Positions 24,201 to 34,431 of a DNA stretch of 64,000 bases are shown here, piece by piece (positions within the stretch are counted from its first letter, which is position 1; each line of letters begins with the position of its first letter). The position numbers and the translations under genes are program-made. Under the pieces are notes generated by a model. The model ran no database searches. It was not told the origin of the DNA and saw only the letters and a program-made list of their open reading frames with translations. This stretch comes from Paulinella micropora (lineage: Eukaryota; Cercozoa; Imbricatea; Euglyphida), in NCBI GenBank assembly GCA_009731375.1, contig BJOX01000151.1, forward strand, positions 211,823 through 275,822, written 5' to 3'.

Positions 24201-26345
24201 ATGTCGACAGAGACCGCCGAAGTGAGTGAATTCTCGGAGGCAGATCAAAGAAGAGAAGAAGAAGAAGCAGGAGGAGGAGGAGGAGGAGGATTGAATGAAG
24301 GAGGAGGAGGAGGATTGAATGAAGGAGGAGGAGGAGATGAAGGAGTAGGAGGAGGAGTAGAAGAGGGCTGGGATGATGAAGGAAGATATGGAGGAGACGA
24401 AGATGAAGGAGGATTTGAACAAGAAGAGACGGGAGGAGGAGGAGCATATGGTAATCCCTTACCACCTGCCTACACGGGAGGAGGAGGACGAAAAATGATC
24501 GACTTGATTCATAGTGATGGAGAGGAGATCACAGTGGAGGAACAACAGTGGGTGCAAGACCACTATGACCTCACTAAAGAAGAGTTTGATAACAAGATGG
24601 GGGTAGAGAAGGACACCTATGTGTGGATCCCTCAGGATCAAAGAAGAGAGAAAAGTCGTGCTAAAAAGGATGTCTATATCCTATTATCAAACACAGCACA
24701 GCTCCTCGGCAAACTGGTCTCTGATCCAGAAGAGAGAAAGAAGATACAGCATATCAAGTTTGGGGACACACACACCCACCTTGAATTACTCGATGCTATC
24801 TTTGGGGTGTACACTCAAACCCTGATTTGGGAACGTACATACGGCCCACGATGTGAGGGTTACCTCCAGTACACAAACCCAAGAGCAACGGCCAGATTCC
24901 TCGCGACTGGTCAGGAGGCAGTCGATGTAACAAAAATGAAGACCAATCTGGGTTCGAAAAACTCGAGTGGCATATTTCATTTTTTTACAATGGAAATAAA
25001 GGCCTTGGAGGAGGGGAAGGCAGAGATGGAAAAAAGCATTAAGGCAGCAGGAGAAACTCATCCTGTGATTGATGAGTTAGAGAAGACCGACAGAGTTCTG
25101 ACCAAGATCAGACTGTTGATGGGTGCGTTACTGCACAAGGAGGCATGGAAGAGATGGATTCCTACCAAGGATCACTCTGTCCTTAAATCACTTGGTAACG
25201 CACCACCGATCGCCAACAAAGCAGGTGTTGACCAATATGTGGAGAAATATAATTTTCTCAGATCTGCTTCTGAATTGGTGGCCTTTATCACTCATGCTCA
25301 AAAGCTGGTGATATCTGNNNNNNNNNNNNNNNNNNNNNNNNNNNNNNNNNNNNNNNNNNNNNNNNNNNNNNNNNNNNNNNNNNNNNNNNNNNNNNNNNNN
25401 NNNNNNNNNNNNNNNNNNNNNNNNNNNNNNNNNNNNNNNNNNNNNNNNNNNNNNNNNNNNNNNNNNNNNNNNNNNNNNNNNNNNNNNNNNNNNNNNNNNN
25501 NNNNNNNNNNNNNNNNNNNNNNNNNNNNNNNNNNNNNNNNNNNNNNNNNNNNNNNNNNNNNNNNNNNNNNNNNNNNNNNNNNNNNNNNNNNNNNNNNNNN
25601 NNNNNNNNNNNNNNNNNNNNNNNNNNNNNNNNNNNNNNNNNNNNNNNNNNNNNNNNNNNNNNNNNNNNNNNNNNNNNNNNNNNNNNNNNNNNNNNNNNNN
25701 NNNNNNNNNNNNNNNNNNNNNNNNNNNNNNNNNNNNNNNNNNNNNNNNNNNNNNNNNNNNNNNNNNNNNNNNNNNNNNNNNNNNNNNNNNNNNNNNNNNN
25801 NNNNNNNNNNNNNNNNNNNNNNNNNNNNNNNNNNNNNNNNNNNNNNNNNNNNNNNNNNNNNNNNNNNNNNNNNNNNNNNNNNNNNNNNNNNNNNNNNNNN
25901 NNNNNNNNNNNNNNNNNNNNNNNNNNNNNNNNNNNNNNNNNNNNNNNNNNNNNNNNNNNNNNNNNNNNNNNNNNNNNNNNNNNNNNNNNNNNNNNNNNNN
26001 NNNNNNNNNNNNNNNNNNNNNNNNNNNNNNNNNNNNNNNNNNNNNNNNNNNNNNNNNNNNNNNNNNNNNNNNNNNNNNNNNNNNNNNNNNNNNNNNNNNN
26101 NNNNNNNNNNNNNNNNNNNNNNNNNNNNNNNNNNNNNNNNNNNNNNNNNNNNNNNNNNNNNNNNNNNNNNNNNNNNNNNNNNNNNNNNNNNNNNNNNNNN
26201 NNNNNNNNNNNNNNNNNNNNNNNNNNNNNNNNNNNNNNNNNNNNNNNNNNNNNNNNNNNNNNNNNCCCGGACACTACTCAAGGTAATCGTTTCGAGGTGG
26301 TGGAATGACTGGAGGGGGAAGAAAAGAGGAAGGAGAAGACTGTGA
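24201..26345 (+). CDS. gag: Gag-like polyprotein of the nested element (contains gap)
   Basis: The ATG at 24201 (catcATGTCGACAG) opens a frame with a Gly/Glu-rich N-terminus (about residues 28-90), then a hydrophilic region followed by helical, capsid-like sequence (about residues 150-370) up to the N gap at 25318-26265. Position and composition support gag; no capsid motif is diagnostic. The true C-terminus is unknown because the gap length fixes the frame. One of the three frames after the gap reads PGHYSR then TAA, the signature half of a CCHC zinc knuckle, and would be the natural gag end if the gap size is off by one or two. The listed end is simply the stop in the frame as assembled. 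Confidence 0.6.
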   Translation: MSTETAEVSEFSEADQRREEEEAGGGGGGGLNEGGGGGLNEGGGGDEGVGGGVEEGWDDEGRYGGDEDEGGFEQEETGGGGAYGNPLPPAYTGGGGRKMIDLIHSDGEEITVEEQQWVQDHYDLTKEEFDNKMGVEKDTYVWIPQDQRREKSRAKKDVYILLSNTAQLLGKLVSDPEERKKIQHIKFGDTHTHLELLDAIFGVYTQTLIWERTYGPRCEGYLQYTNPRATARFLATGQEAVDVTKMKTNLGSKNSSGIFHFFTMEIKALEEGKAEMEKSIKAAGETHPVIDELEKTDRVLTKIRLLMGALLHKEAWKRWIPTKDHSVLKSLGNAPPIANKAGVDQYVEKYNFLRSASELVAFITHAQKLVISXXXXXXXXXXXXXXXXXXXXXXXXXXXXXXXXXXXXXXXXXXXXXXXXXXXXXXXXXXXXXXXXXXXXXXXXXXXXXXXXXXXXXXXXXXXXXXXXXXXXXXXXXXXXXXXXXXXXXXXXXXXXXXXXXXXXXXXXXXXXXXXXXXXXXXXXXXXXXXXXXXXXXXXXXXXXXXXXXXXXXXXXXXXXXXXXXXXXXXXXXXXXXXXXXXXXXXXXXXXXXXXXXXXXXXXXXXXXXXXXXXXXXXXXXXXXXXXXXXXXXXXXXXXXXXXXXXXXXXXXXXXXXXXXXXXXXXXXXXXXXXXXXXXXXXXXXXXXXRTLLKVIVSRWWNDWRGKKRGRRRL

Positions 26346-29300
26346 CGTTTAACTCTAAAGTCACAGTGCTTTCTAATGCTGTTGTGCAGAATGGGCCAAC
26401 GCTTCCTCAATCTGAATACAAAGATGTGGGTACACAGAGACTGCAGCCCCAAGGTAGTCTCATACCCGTTCATACATCACGGTTACCAATGATAACTGAT
26501 GCAAATAGGAAGGCGAGACTTGCGATGGAGGCGAGGAGGCCAATGGCAGACGTATCGCCTCGGCCAAGCAAACAACCACGAACAGACTCAATGTCTACGA
26601 TCGCGGCGGGTGGCGAGCAAAAAGACAATGTGTGTACTCAAGTACCACAAGACAATGTCGCTCACATAGTAAACGCACCAGTACCGCAGAATAATAACAA
26701 TGTTAATGAGGTGAAGCAGGAGGAGAAGAAGGAGGAGTTGAAAAACTTAGAGACAAGACTCCAAAATTTGGAACGTAAAGTTCTTGTTCTCGCAGTCAAT
26801 ATACACAGGCCCGATGCTCTGTGTTATACGGAACTTTATTGTGAAACATTGAAGACAATATTAAAAGTTGGTAATGATACGATGGCGAATATTAATATTG
26901 TCGGCCGGAAGTTTTTTAATCGATACCGGGACTGGGTGGACGGAAATATGAAAAATTCGACTGGCACTCTGAAGGGAGTGGGTAGCCGGACGGTCATCAC
27001 GGGAATCATCACACTGACCTTTAAATTAAAATCCGCACGAGTATACCGCATGGACCTTTATGTCGTCCCCGGTTACCACGGGTCAATATTACTATCGTAT
27101 GACCAATTGGCTACGATGGGGGCTGTGATTGATTGCGCCGCACGGCGAGTGATATATGGAGTAAAAAGAGGAGAAGAGAACGATATTGATCCCTTCAACG
27201 CTACTGACTCTTATGAGGCTTATGAGCTGAGTCTAGCGACGGATCACAAAAAGATGGCCATCGCACATGAGGCACTTGAGGTGTACGTTCACCCCCATGT
27301 CGTAAGACCGGATGAACTGTCCTGGACCGACAATTGGGAATCCCAAGTGTGCACTGTCACAGTTCCGACATGCCATTGGGACAAAAAGTCTATTGATGAC
27401 TTAATCGAGAAGCGAAAGGAGGAGATTATATGTGTCGCACAAAGAAGCCCGTCGTTGGCGAGATTCGCGGAAGGAGTAGGAACAGATGTCCATATTACTA
27501 ACGGATACTGTTTCCATGCGAAAGTAGGAGAAGAAAAAAGGGAGGCGTTTGTACCAAGGAGAACGGGGCGAATCCCGGATACTCCACCAGAAACTATTAA
27601 AAGTTTTATTACTGATTTCTGGGGTGACGAGCCCACGTGGCCGCGTTCACTGTCTGAAGTGAAGAAATGCTTACGGACTTTATTCGAAAATAATAAGCCG
27701 TATACTATTATCCTGCCATATAATGAGAAGGCGATATGGGCGCAGGAAATAAGGGACCGGCTTATTGATCATCCTATACCGGTACCCTCTCGCAAGCAAC
27801 AGCTAGTGGTGGCTTGTCGTATGGGAACTCGTGAGCAGAGCAGTGCATACAAGCGGAAGCTCAGAGACCTCGACAAGTTGAAATTGATACCGCAAGCATT
27901 CACATGCTTTGATGGTTTTTACACCCGTAAAGCTCCTTTGCAATACGCGAGACTCATTGACATGCTGGTGGAGCTCGGTAAAGATGATGAGCCGGACACG
28001 GTCACGTATGAAAAGACGGGCCTAGATGATGTCTCGGAAGAGGACTTAGGCTTGGAGGAGGACAGAGAACCCCTCAAGCAGCATAAGCAGATGTCTGATG
28101 AAGATTTTCAAGAGGCGGCGCGGAAAATATTGGAAGAAGGAGTAGGCACGGAGAAGGAGAAGGAGCTTTTAAAAGCCAAATTAGAGGCGAACAAGGAAAT
28201 TTTTGACCCTCCACATGCAGGTGGTGTCAAGCCTGAAGATTTCACTGCGGTTATTTACAAAATACCGGGTGCGGAGCCGTCACCGGCACCACGAAGGGCG
28301 AATTTGAGTATACATGAGGCGAAGATAGCGGAGGAGCTAGCAAGACAGCTGCTCAATGAGGACTTTATTGAGAGATCAACATCTCCAATAGTCTCACAAC
28401 CGAGAATAGTGCCGAAGCCAGGAGGAGAATGGCGCCTGACAGTTAACTATGCTCGTGTTAACAAGGTGCTGGAGGAAGAGAGAAATCCTCTCCCGACATT
28501 AGAAGAAGGAAGGAGAGTACTGCGGAATGCAAAATTCTATTCGGTCATTGACCTTAAGAATGGCTTCTGGCAGATACCACTGGAGGAAAAGTCCAGATGG
28601 CTGACGGCGTTTGTGGTGGGTATGGAAATATACCAATGGAAAGTGCTTCCGATGGGCCTCAAGCAAGCCCCAGGACTTTTCCAGAAGGCGATGCAGAAGA
28701 TGTTGAGCAGTCAGTACGATGATTTGTCTGACGGTGGCTTTATGAGAAGGCGGGGACAGAAGGCGGGAGAATATGCATTTTGCTATATCGATGACATTAT
28801 CGTATACTCTAACACAATGGAGGAGCATATCGATCATTTGTCCGATATATTCAGGCGCATCGGAGCTTTTGGCCTGAAGTGCAATCTAAAGAAGTGTCAA
28901 CTTGCCAAGACGAGTGTGACATACTTAGGGTACGAGATCTCCCATAATCGAGTCTCGATATCCAAAGAGAAGAGGGAGGAGATTATGAATCGACCGATAC
29001 CGAAGAACCGCACTGAATTGCACTCATTCCTTGCGATGGCGCAATACTATAGCCAGTTTATACCCGATTGGGGTGCAACACGGGCTAAAGTGGAGAAAAT
29101 GATAGATTTTGGAGACTTTGAGAAGTGGGACGAAGAGGCTTTGCAAGCGTTTCATGCGCTCAAAGATCTCATTTACAAAGACCCGAAAGACGGAGGACTG
29201 GTGTTAACGATGCCCGACTTTACGAAACAATTCGTAGTCGATACAGACGCATCTAAGTTTGCGATGGGGCCTGTATTACAACAAGAGGATGAGGAGAAGA

Positions 29301-32122
29301 AATTACGCTCAATCATGTTTATTAGTAGGAAGTTGTGTGCGGCGGAGAGAAACTATTGCACAAGGCAAAGAGAGGCGTTAGCGGTGGTGTGGGCCCTCAA
29401 GAGGCTCAGAGAGTATTTGTGGGGAGGACCTCAATTTACTGTCAGAACTGATCATCATAACCTGTTATGGTTGATGAATCATGAACAGACTGGACGGCTG
29501 GCGCGGTGGCAAGCGTTCTTGTCTTGTTTCGATTTTACAATGGTCCATCTACCGGGAAAGCGAAATGTGGTCGCTGATAGCCTCTCTAGGCTAGAGTTTA
29601 ACTCAGAAGTATCGGCGTTGGTGTCCACGGTGGAGATGGAAGACTTGTCCACTGACAAGGTGTATGAGGTCAGCCACATTGAGGCGATGGAGATGGCGAG
29701 TGGAGTCCGATATGACCGCACAGGTCTACGGTACAGTCCACAAGGCCCGGATCACGGGATATGTTGTGAGCTACATACCCAGGAGGACGCTGAGTGGTCC
29801 TATGAGGTATATGAGAATGCGAAGGCGAACATAAGAGAGGAAGAGGAGACGCAGGATGTTTATGCGGAGCCTCCTCAAGAGCGGAGAAGTGACCTAGACG
29901 ATGACCCGGAAAGAATCGGGATACGGCTAGAAGATGGTACTATCCATATAGCATCGCCTACCGCATGGAGGCAACAACAGGCTCAAGATCCGGAGTTTAA
30001 AGAACTGATACAGTTATATCAGAACCCGGATGAGCTACGGATGACGAAAGCGATCAAAGATCAGATGAAGGAGATGGGATGGAGAGATGGTCTACTGTGG
30101 TACAAGGGCCTTCACGGTCGCTATGCGTCACAGCCGGACAAATGGACCCTTTGGGTACCGGAGAGTCTGAGACGATTTATATTTGTCGCAGCCCACAATT
30201 GCCCACTTTTGGCGCATCCGGGTCGACAACGAACTCATATGTTCGTAGCGAGGCGATTCTGGTGGAAGAAGATGAAGGAGGAGATAGATCAGGCGGTGGA
30301 TGCATGCATCCCGTGCAAGATAAACAAAACACCACTGAAGGCAAATTTCGGCCTGATTGGCGAATTTCCTCTTCATGCGGGGATGTTTGAGTTTATACAC
30401 ATTGATCATGTGGGACCTTTCCCAGAATCGAAGGATGGTTACAAATACCTCCTTACGGCTATTGACAGAGCCACCAACTATGTGTGGATCATCCCTGTCA
30501 AAGACGTTACCGGCAAGACGACGGCCGAGGCGCTGATCGATAGGATCATCTCACAGATCGGAGTACCAAGAAAGATATGTTCTGATCGAGGCTCGGACTT
30601 TAATAACGAGGTCATCGACAAACTATCTAAGTATTACGGGATGAAATGGCAATATGTTACTGCCTATAACCCGCGAGCAAATGGGAAAATCGAGCGGGTA
30701 CACAGACCCCTCAAAGCCTCGCTAAAGATGTATTGCACGAAGAAGGAGAATCAAAGAGCATGGGTCGAGGCAGCACCATCATTTGCGTTTGCAATGAACT
30801 GTCTACCCTCTACGGCGTTAGGAGGCTCGAAGAGCTCAATCTCGCCATATCAGTTAGTATATGGGCGTGAGCCTGATATCCCGACTTCGCTCCTTCACCC
30901 AAAAGACACTTGGGCGGATGCGGATGAGTTGTTTGGGATGAGACTTAGAGTGAAGATGGAGGCGGAACAAATAGTCAGGGCGCATAGAGAGGCGGAGCGC
31001 CGAAAGACTGATGCTGAAGGGGTGCGACAAGCGCACTTGGATCAGATCAAGTTCCAGGTCGGGGATATTGTACTATTGTACCATCCTCAAGTCCCGAAGG
31101 GAGTCAGCTCTAAGCTGTTCACTCACTGGAAAGGACCTTATCAGATTATGGAACAGACGGGACCTCTGAATTACAAGATCAGGGGTAGAGGGAAGGTGCA
31201 AATTGTGAATGTAAGAAGGCTGATTAAGTATGATCCCTTCTTACTGGAAGATGAATCCGTTGAGGAGGCGTTAAAACGGATGAAGGATGATTTCAAAGAG
31301 GTGCCGCCCATCCACAAGGAGGCTGGCATAGACCAAGACGATGCTTATCGGGCACCGATAGCTGAGAAGGAGGAGAGTGAGGTGGACAGCAAGGAGAAGA
31401 CTGACCGCATAAGCGCGGTGGGGACTCAGTCCAAGTCTCCGCGAGAGCATAGCGGAAAGAAGGAGAAGATCACAGAGGCGCAGCTAAGGAGAGCGCGGAA
31501 TGATCTTATCAACGACCAACCGAGGAAGGCGATGAGGTCGATGAGATCAAAGGACGTCCACCAGGAGGAGGAGGGGACGGACACTGACCCAAACGCGGGC
31601 AACGTTGAGATTGTCCATGAGCGATGGAAGGAAGGCGATGCGATAGCAACCATCGCATGGGTGAAAAATGTTTTCTATCTGATGAGACCAGCGGAACAAC
31701 ATGTCGCTGATGACACTCTCTCAGACTTATACTTGATGCGGGTCGTGGCGGTCCCACGACAGATGCGTGTCACACGGACACTCAAAATATCATCAGCCGC
31801 AAAGATAGTACAACCGATACTCCAGTTCTGGAGAAGTATGGACCCGGTTGAGGATCCAAAGGCAAGACATTATCTGCCAGTATATAAAGACGCAAAAAGT
31901 CTCGAGACATGGGATGATACAATTACTCCCAGAGACAAGGATTACACTGCGTGGACCATTCAGACACTGCCAAGAGGAGTGCTTGATGTCCCTTTTGAAT
32001 TATCGTTGGGCGGAATCCCTAATAAGATCTGGGACATTCTCGAACAGTCAAAGTTCGATCTGACTTTTGTTGGTGGTCCTCCACCAGACAAAGAAATCCG
32101 CGCCAGACAACGAAGGCAGTGA
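26342..32122 (+). CDS. pol: Pol polyprotein: protease-like, RT, RNase H, integrase
   Basis: The frame is open from 26309 to a TGA ending at 32122, about 1926 codons, with no early ATG, so it is presumably expressed as a gag fusion or from an internal start. Residues are counted from 26342. A retropepsin-like segment has D-T-M at 179-181 instead of D-T/S-G, followed by YVVPGYHGSILLSYDQL. RT: YIDD at 815-818. RNase H: DTDAS at 967-971, with REALAVVWALK and RTDHHNLLWL. Integrase: HHCC zinc finger (AHNCPLLAHPGR ... CIPC), catalytic D1355, D1415, E1451 with D,D(35)E spacing, and a GPY/F module at about 1598. About 300 further residues follow the GPY/F module without a chromodomain; their role is unknown. 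The frame has no internal stop, so the element may be competent. Confidence 0.9.
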   Translation: MTFNSKVTVLSNAVVQNGPTLPQSEYKDVGTQRLQPQGSLIPVHTSRLPMITDANRKARLAMEARRPMADVSPRPSKQPRTDSMSTIAAGGEQKDNVCTQVPQDNVAHIVNAPVPQNNNNVNEVKQEEKKEELKNLETRLQNLERKVLVLAVNIHRPDALCYTELYCETLKTILKVGNDTMANINIVGRKFFNRYRDWVDGNMKNSTGTLKGVGSRTVITGIITLTFKLKSARVYRMDLYVVPGYHGSILLSYDQLATMGAVIDCAARRVIYGVKRGEENDIDPFNATDSYEAYELSLATDHKKMAIAHEALEVYVHPHVVRPDELSWTDNWESQVCTVTVPTCHWDKKSIDDLIEKRKEEIICVAQRSPSLARFAEGVGTDVHITNGYCFHAKVGEEKREAFVPRRTGRIPDTPPETIKSFITDFWGDEPTWPRSLSEVKKCLRTLFENNKPYTIILPYNEKAIWAQEIRDRLIDHPIPVPSRKQQLVVACRMGTREQSSAYKRKLRDLDKLKLIPQAFTCFDGFYTRKAPLQYARLIDMLVELGKDDEPDTVTYEKTGLDDVSEEDLGLEEDREPLKQHKQMSDEDFQEAARKILEEGVGTEKEKELLKAKLEANKEIFDPPHAGGVKPEDFTAVIYKIPGAEPSPAPRRANLSIHEAKIAEELARQLLNEDFIERSTSPIVSQPRIVPKPGGEWRLTVNYARVNKVLEEERNPLPTLEEGRRVLRNAKFYSVIDLKNGFWQIPLEEKSRWLTAFVVGMEIYQWKVLPMGLKQAPGLFQKAMQKMLSSQYDDLSDGGFMRRRGQKAGEYAFCYIDDIIVYSNTMEEHIDHLSDIFRRIGAFGLKCNLKKCQLAKTSVTYLGYEISHNRVSISKEKREEIMNRPIPKNRTELHSFLAMAQYYSQFIPDWGATRAKVEKMIDFGDFEKWDEEALQAFHALKDLIYKDPKDGGLVLTMPDFTKQFVVDTDASKFAMGPVLQQEDEEKKLRSIMFISRKLCAAERNYCTRQREALAVVWALKRLREYLWGGPQFTVRTDHHNLLWLMNHEQTGRLARWQAFLSCFDFTMVHLPGKRNVVADSLSRLEFNSEVSALVSTVEMEDLSTDKVYEVSHIEAMEMASGVRYDRTGLRYSPQGPDHGICCELHTQEDAEWSYEVYENAKANIREEEETQDVYAEPPQERRSDLDDDPERIGIRLEDGTIHIASPTAWRQQQAQDPEFKELIQLYQNPDELRMTKAIKDQMKEMGWRDGLLWYKGLHGRYASQPDKWTLWVPESLRRFIFVAAHNCPLLAHPGRQRTHMFVARRFWWKKMKEEIDQAVDACIPCKINKTPLKANFGLIGEFPLHAGMFEFIHIDHVGPFPESKDGYKYLLTAIDRATNYVWIIPVKDVTGKTTAEALIDRIISQIGVPRKICSDRGSDFNNEVIDKLSKYYGMKWQYVTAYNPRANGKIERVHRPLKASLKMYCTKKENQRAWVEAAPSFAFAMNCLPSTALGGSKSSISPYQLVYGREPDIPTSLLHPKDTWADADELFGMRLRVKMEAEQIVRAHREAERRKTDAEGVRQAHLDQIKFQVGDIVLLYHPQVPKGVSSKLFTHWKGPYQIMEQTGPLNYKIRGRGKVQIVNVRRLIKYDPFLLEDESVEEALKRMKDDFKEVPPIHKEAGIDQDDAYRAPIAEKEESEVDSKEKTDRISAVGTQSKSPREHSGKKEKITEAQLRRARNDLINDQPRKAMRSMRSKDVHQEEEGTDTDPNAGNVEIVHERWKEGDAIATIAWVKNVFYLMRPAEQHVADDTLSDLYLMRVVAVPRQMRVTRTLKISSAAKIVQPILQFWRSMDPVEDPKARHYLPVYKDAKSLETWDDTITPRDKDYTAWTIQTLPRGVLDVPFELSLGGIPNKIWDILEQSKFDLTFVGGPPPDKEIRARQRRQ

Positions 32123-33015
32123 CAAAGAAACTATTTTTCTTTATGAGTCTCAAACAAACTGGTTTATTGCCCACGGCGTATCATGATTTGATCATGCATC
32201 ATCAGTTATCAATATGAATATTAAAAAGACTCAGTGATATAACTTGGCATTCGATCGCAACATACGAGTGCGAAAGGTCGATCGACGATGATACTACACC
32301 GTATACGGGGATCGCTAGTGTATTGAGCGATGGTGTTCCCGGGTATGACCCTTTCCAAGTCCTGGGATGANNNNNNNNNNNNNNNNNNNNNNNNNNNNNN
32401 NNNNNNNNNNNNNNNNNNNNNNNNNNNNNNNNNNNNNNNNNNNNNNNNNNNNNNNNNNNNNNNNNNNNNNNNNNNNNNNNNNNNNNNNNNNNNNNNNNNN
32501 NNNNNNNNNNNNNNNNNNNNNNNNNNNNNNNNNNNNNNNNNNNNNNNNNNNNNNNNNNNNNNNNNNNNNNNNNNNNNNNNNNNNNNNNNNNNNNNNNNNN
32601 NNNNNNNNNNNNNNNNNNNNNNNNNNNNNNNNNNNNNNNNNNNNNNNNNNNNNNNNNNNNNNNNNNNNNNNNNNNNNNNNNNNNNNNNNNNNNNNNNNNN
32701 NNNNNNNNNNNNNNNNNNNNNNNNNNNNNNNNNNNNNNNNNNNNNNNNNNNNNNNNNNNNNNNNNNNNNNNNNNNNNNNNNNNNNNNNNNNNNNNNNNNN
32801 NNNNNNNNNNNNNNNNNNNNNNNNNNNNNNNNNNNNNNNNNNNNNNNNNNNNNNNNNNNNNNNNNNNNNNNNNNNNNNNNNNNNNNNNNNNNNNNNNNNN
32901 NNNNNNNNNNNNNNNNNNNNNNNNNNNNNNNNNNNNNNNNNNNNNNNNNNNNNNNNNNNNNNNNNNNNNNNNNNNNNNNNNNNNNNNNNNNNNNNNNNNN
33001 NNNNNNNNNNNNNNN

Positions 33016-33092
33016 ATACTGGTGGCACCGACGGGAATCGAACTGGCGACAGGGCCCAGATGGTAGAACTTGACCACTGGGCTATCACGGTG
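33016..33092 (-). mobile_element. tRNA-derived SINE head, copy 1 (truncated by gap)
   Basis: The minus strand carries a box A-like gatagcccagtgg and box B-like agttcgattcc at tRNA spacing. It is almost identical to 54348-54424. The rest of the element would lie in the N gap to the left. (TAA)n follows on the right. Confidence 0.7.
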
Positions 33093-33096
33093 TCCA

Positions 33097-33140
<44 letters not shown>

Positions 33141-33163
33141 TAATAATAATAACAATAATAATA

Positions 33164-33211
<48 letters not shown>

Positions 33212-33212
33212 C

Positions 33213-33246
<34 letters not shown>

Positions 33247-33564
33247 TAATGATAATGATAAGAAGAAGGAGATCAAAGGAAGAATCGTACTACAGCACCA
33301 CATTACTTGGATTTTTTATTAATAGTACGTTTGTTCTTGACATATTGCCGAGAAGAAGAAAAAAAAAAGAGATTGAGGGAAGGAGTTCAAAAATCTACAA
33401 GAATGGCTGGAGAATCCGCTTTGACGTGCCGTATGAGAATATATTTATCGTCTTTTAGCGTCTATCCGTGGGTCGATGCGCTGTGTGGCATGACTCCATA
33501 GCGCATACTATTTGCAGAAAGAAATCAGAAGGTGTATGACGAAAATGCTATTTCCGTCATAAAA

Positions 33565-33578
33565 TCTGGAGGGGGTAC
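33565..33578 (+). other. Putative polypurine tract of the nested element
   Basis: tctggagggggtac directly precedes the 3' LTR. The G-rich run is followed by TAC, so the exact cleavage site is uncertain. Confidence 0.45.
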
Positions 33579-33816
33579 TGTAGGCATCACCCGCCGGATA
33601 GCAGGTAAAAAGTACCTTTTCCTGGTGACAGGTGCACCAGCTTGTTTTTCAGTATTATTTGTCCGGATTGGACCTGATGCCATTTTATTCCTGGTCTGTT
33701 GCCGTTTTCCTTTTTGGCTTCACTGAGCTAATATAACGAGACATCACTCTTATCTTTTGAGGACTGTGTTTGGTTGTATTACCGATTTTTTACGAGCTAT
33801 CGTTGGGGGCATTACA
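33579..33816 (+). repeat. 3' LTR of the nested Ty3-like element
   Basis: Same ends as the 5' LTR at 23178-23414, 238 bp. Confidence 0.9.
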
Positions 33817-34431
33817 GTTTGTATACAACTCTTCAAGTGGGCAGATACAACGAACTCTTAATAGAACACTATGGCTGCTTTGAGTCCTGACTCAATGTGA
33901 GCAGGTGAAATACCAGTAAATAGTAGAGAGGTCACTTCGTTTATTTACATAATTTCGAACTCTTGGCAGGCTTGGATACAACTTACGATCTTGGGTCGAA
34001 CGTAGATTGTGAGGTCCGCTAGTTCTCAAACGGATAGTGTCGCGAGTCTTCAAGTAAACAGTCATAAACGGATAGTTGTCGGGTTGTTGGATTTGAAAAT
34101 TCCCAAATCGATTTGTGAAGCCTCAAGGCGAAAATGACTGGCAACGTGTGGACGAGTTAGATATTGTGTTTTTCCGTTCTTGTTCACAAATTTACCGTAA
34201 AGCATTTTCACGGGGAATTCGGGAAAAATGTAATACGAACAGGAAAAATGGCAATAGCTAAAAAGAACTTTGAACTGATCGTTTGAAATCATTTCTGAAC
34301 GAAATCGAAAACTAGTTAGGCCGGTAGTGAAGTCGAAACGTCGTGCAGAGGAGAATCTAATGAACCAGTCAAAAAGAGTGTCTTATCAACGGTGAAGGTT
34401 TTGGCCGGTCGTTAAGGTGATCAGTCTGATA
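33817..34431 (-). repeat. 3' LTR of the outer element (main part)
   Basis: It aligns with 45486-46100. The first 4 bp (GTTT) are the target duplication created by the nested element. The remaining 9 bp of this LTR lie at 23169-23177. Confidence 0.85.

Larger units (their letters stand above)
32123..33578 (+). other. 3' noncoding region of the nested element
   Basis: It contains unique sequence to 32370, an N gap, a tRNA-like SINE head at 33016-33092 on minus, (TAA)n to about 33250, then about 330 bp of unique DNA ending in a purine-rich tract (ctggagggggtac) at the LTR edge. No ORF of note. Confidence 0.6.
23178..33816 (+). mobile_element. Ty3/gypsy-like LTR retrotransposon nested in the outer element
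   Basis: LTRs are 23178-23414 and 33579-33816, both starting TGTAGGCATCACC and ending GGGGGCATTACA. GTTT is duplicated at 23174-23177 and 33817-33820. Contents in order: leader, gag ORF (24201), pol ORF with RT, RNase H and integrase, 3' noncoding part with a SINE piece and an N gap, then a purine-rich tract before the 3' LTR. Domain order RT-RNase H-integrase is that of Ty3/gypsy (Metaviridae). LTR differences are few (roughly 3%), so the insertion is fairly young. Pol is intact, but gag cannot be judged because of the gap at 25318-26265. Confidence 0.9.

Noticed and set aside
24201-32122. Minus-strand ORFs opposite gag and pol
   Set aside because: Shadows of the intact plus-strand pol and gag frames.
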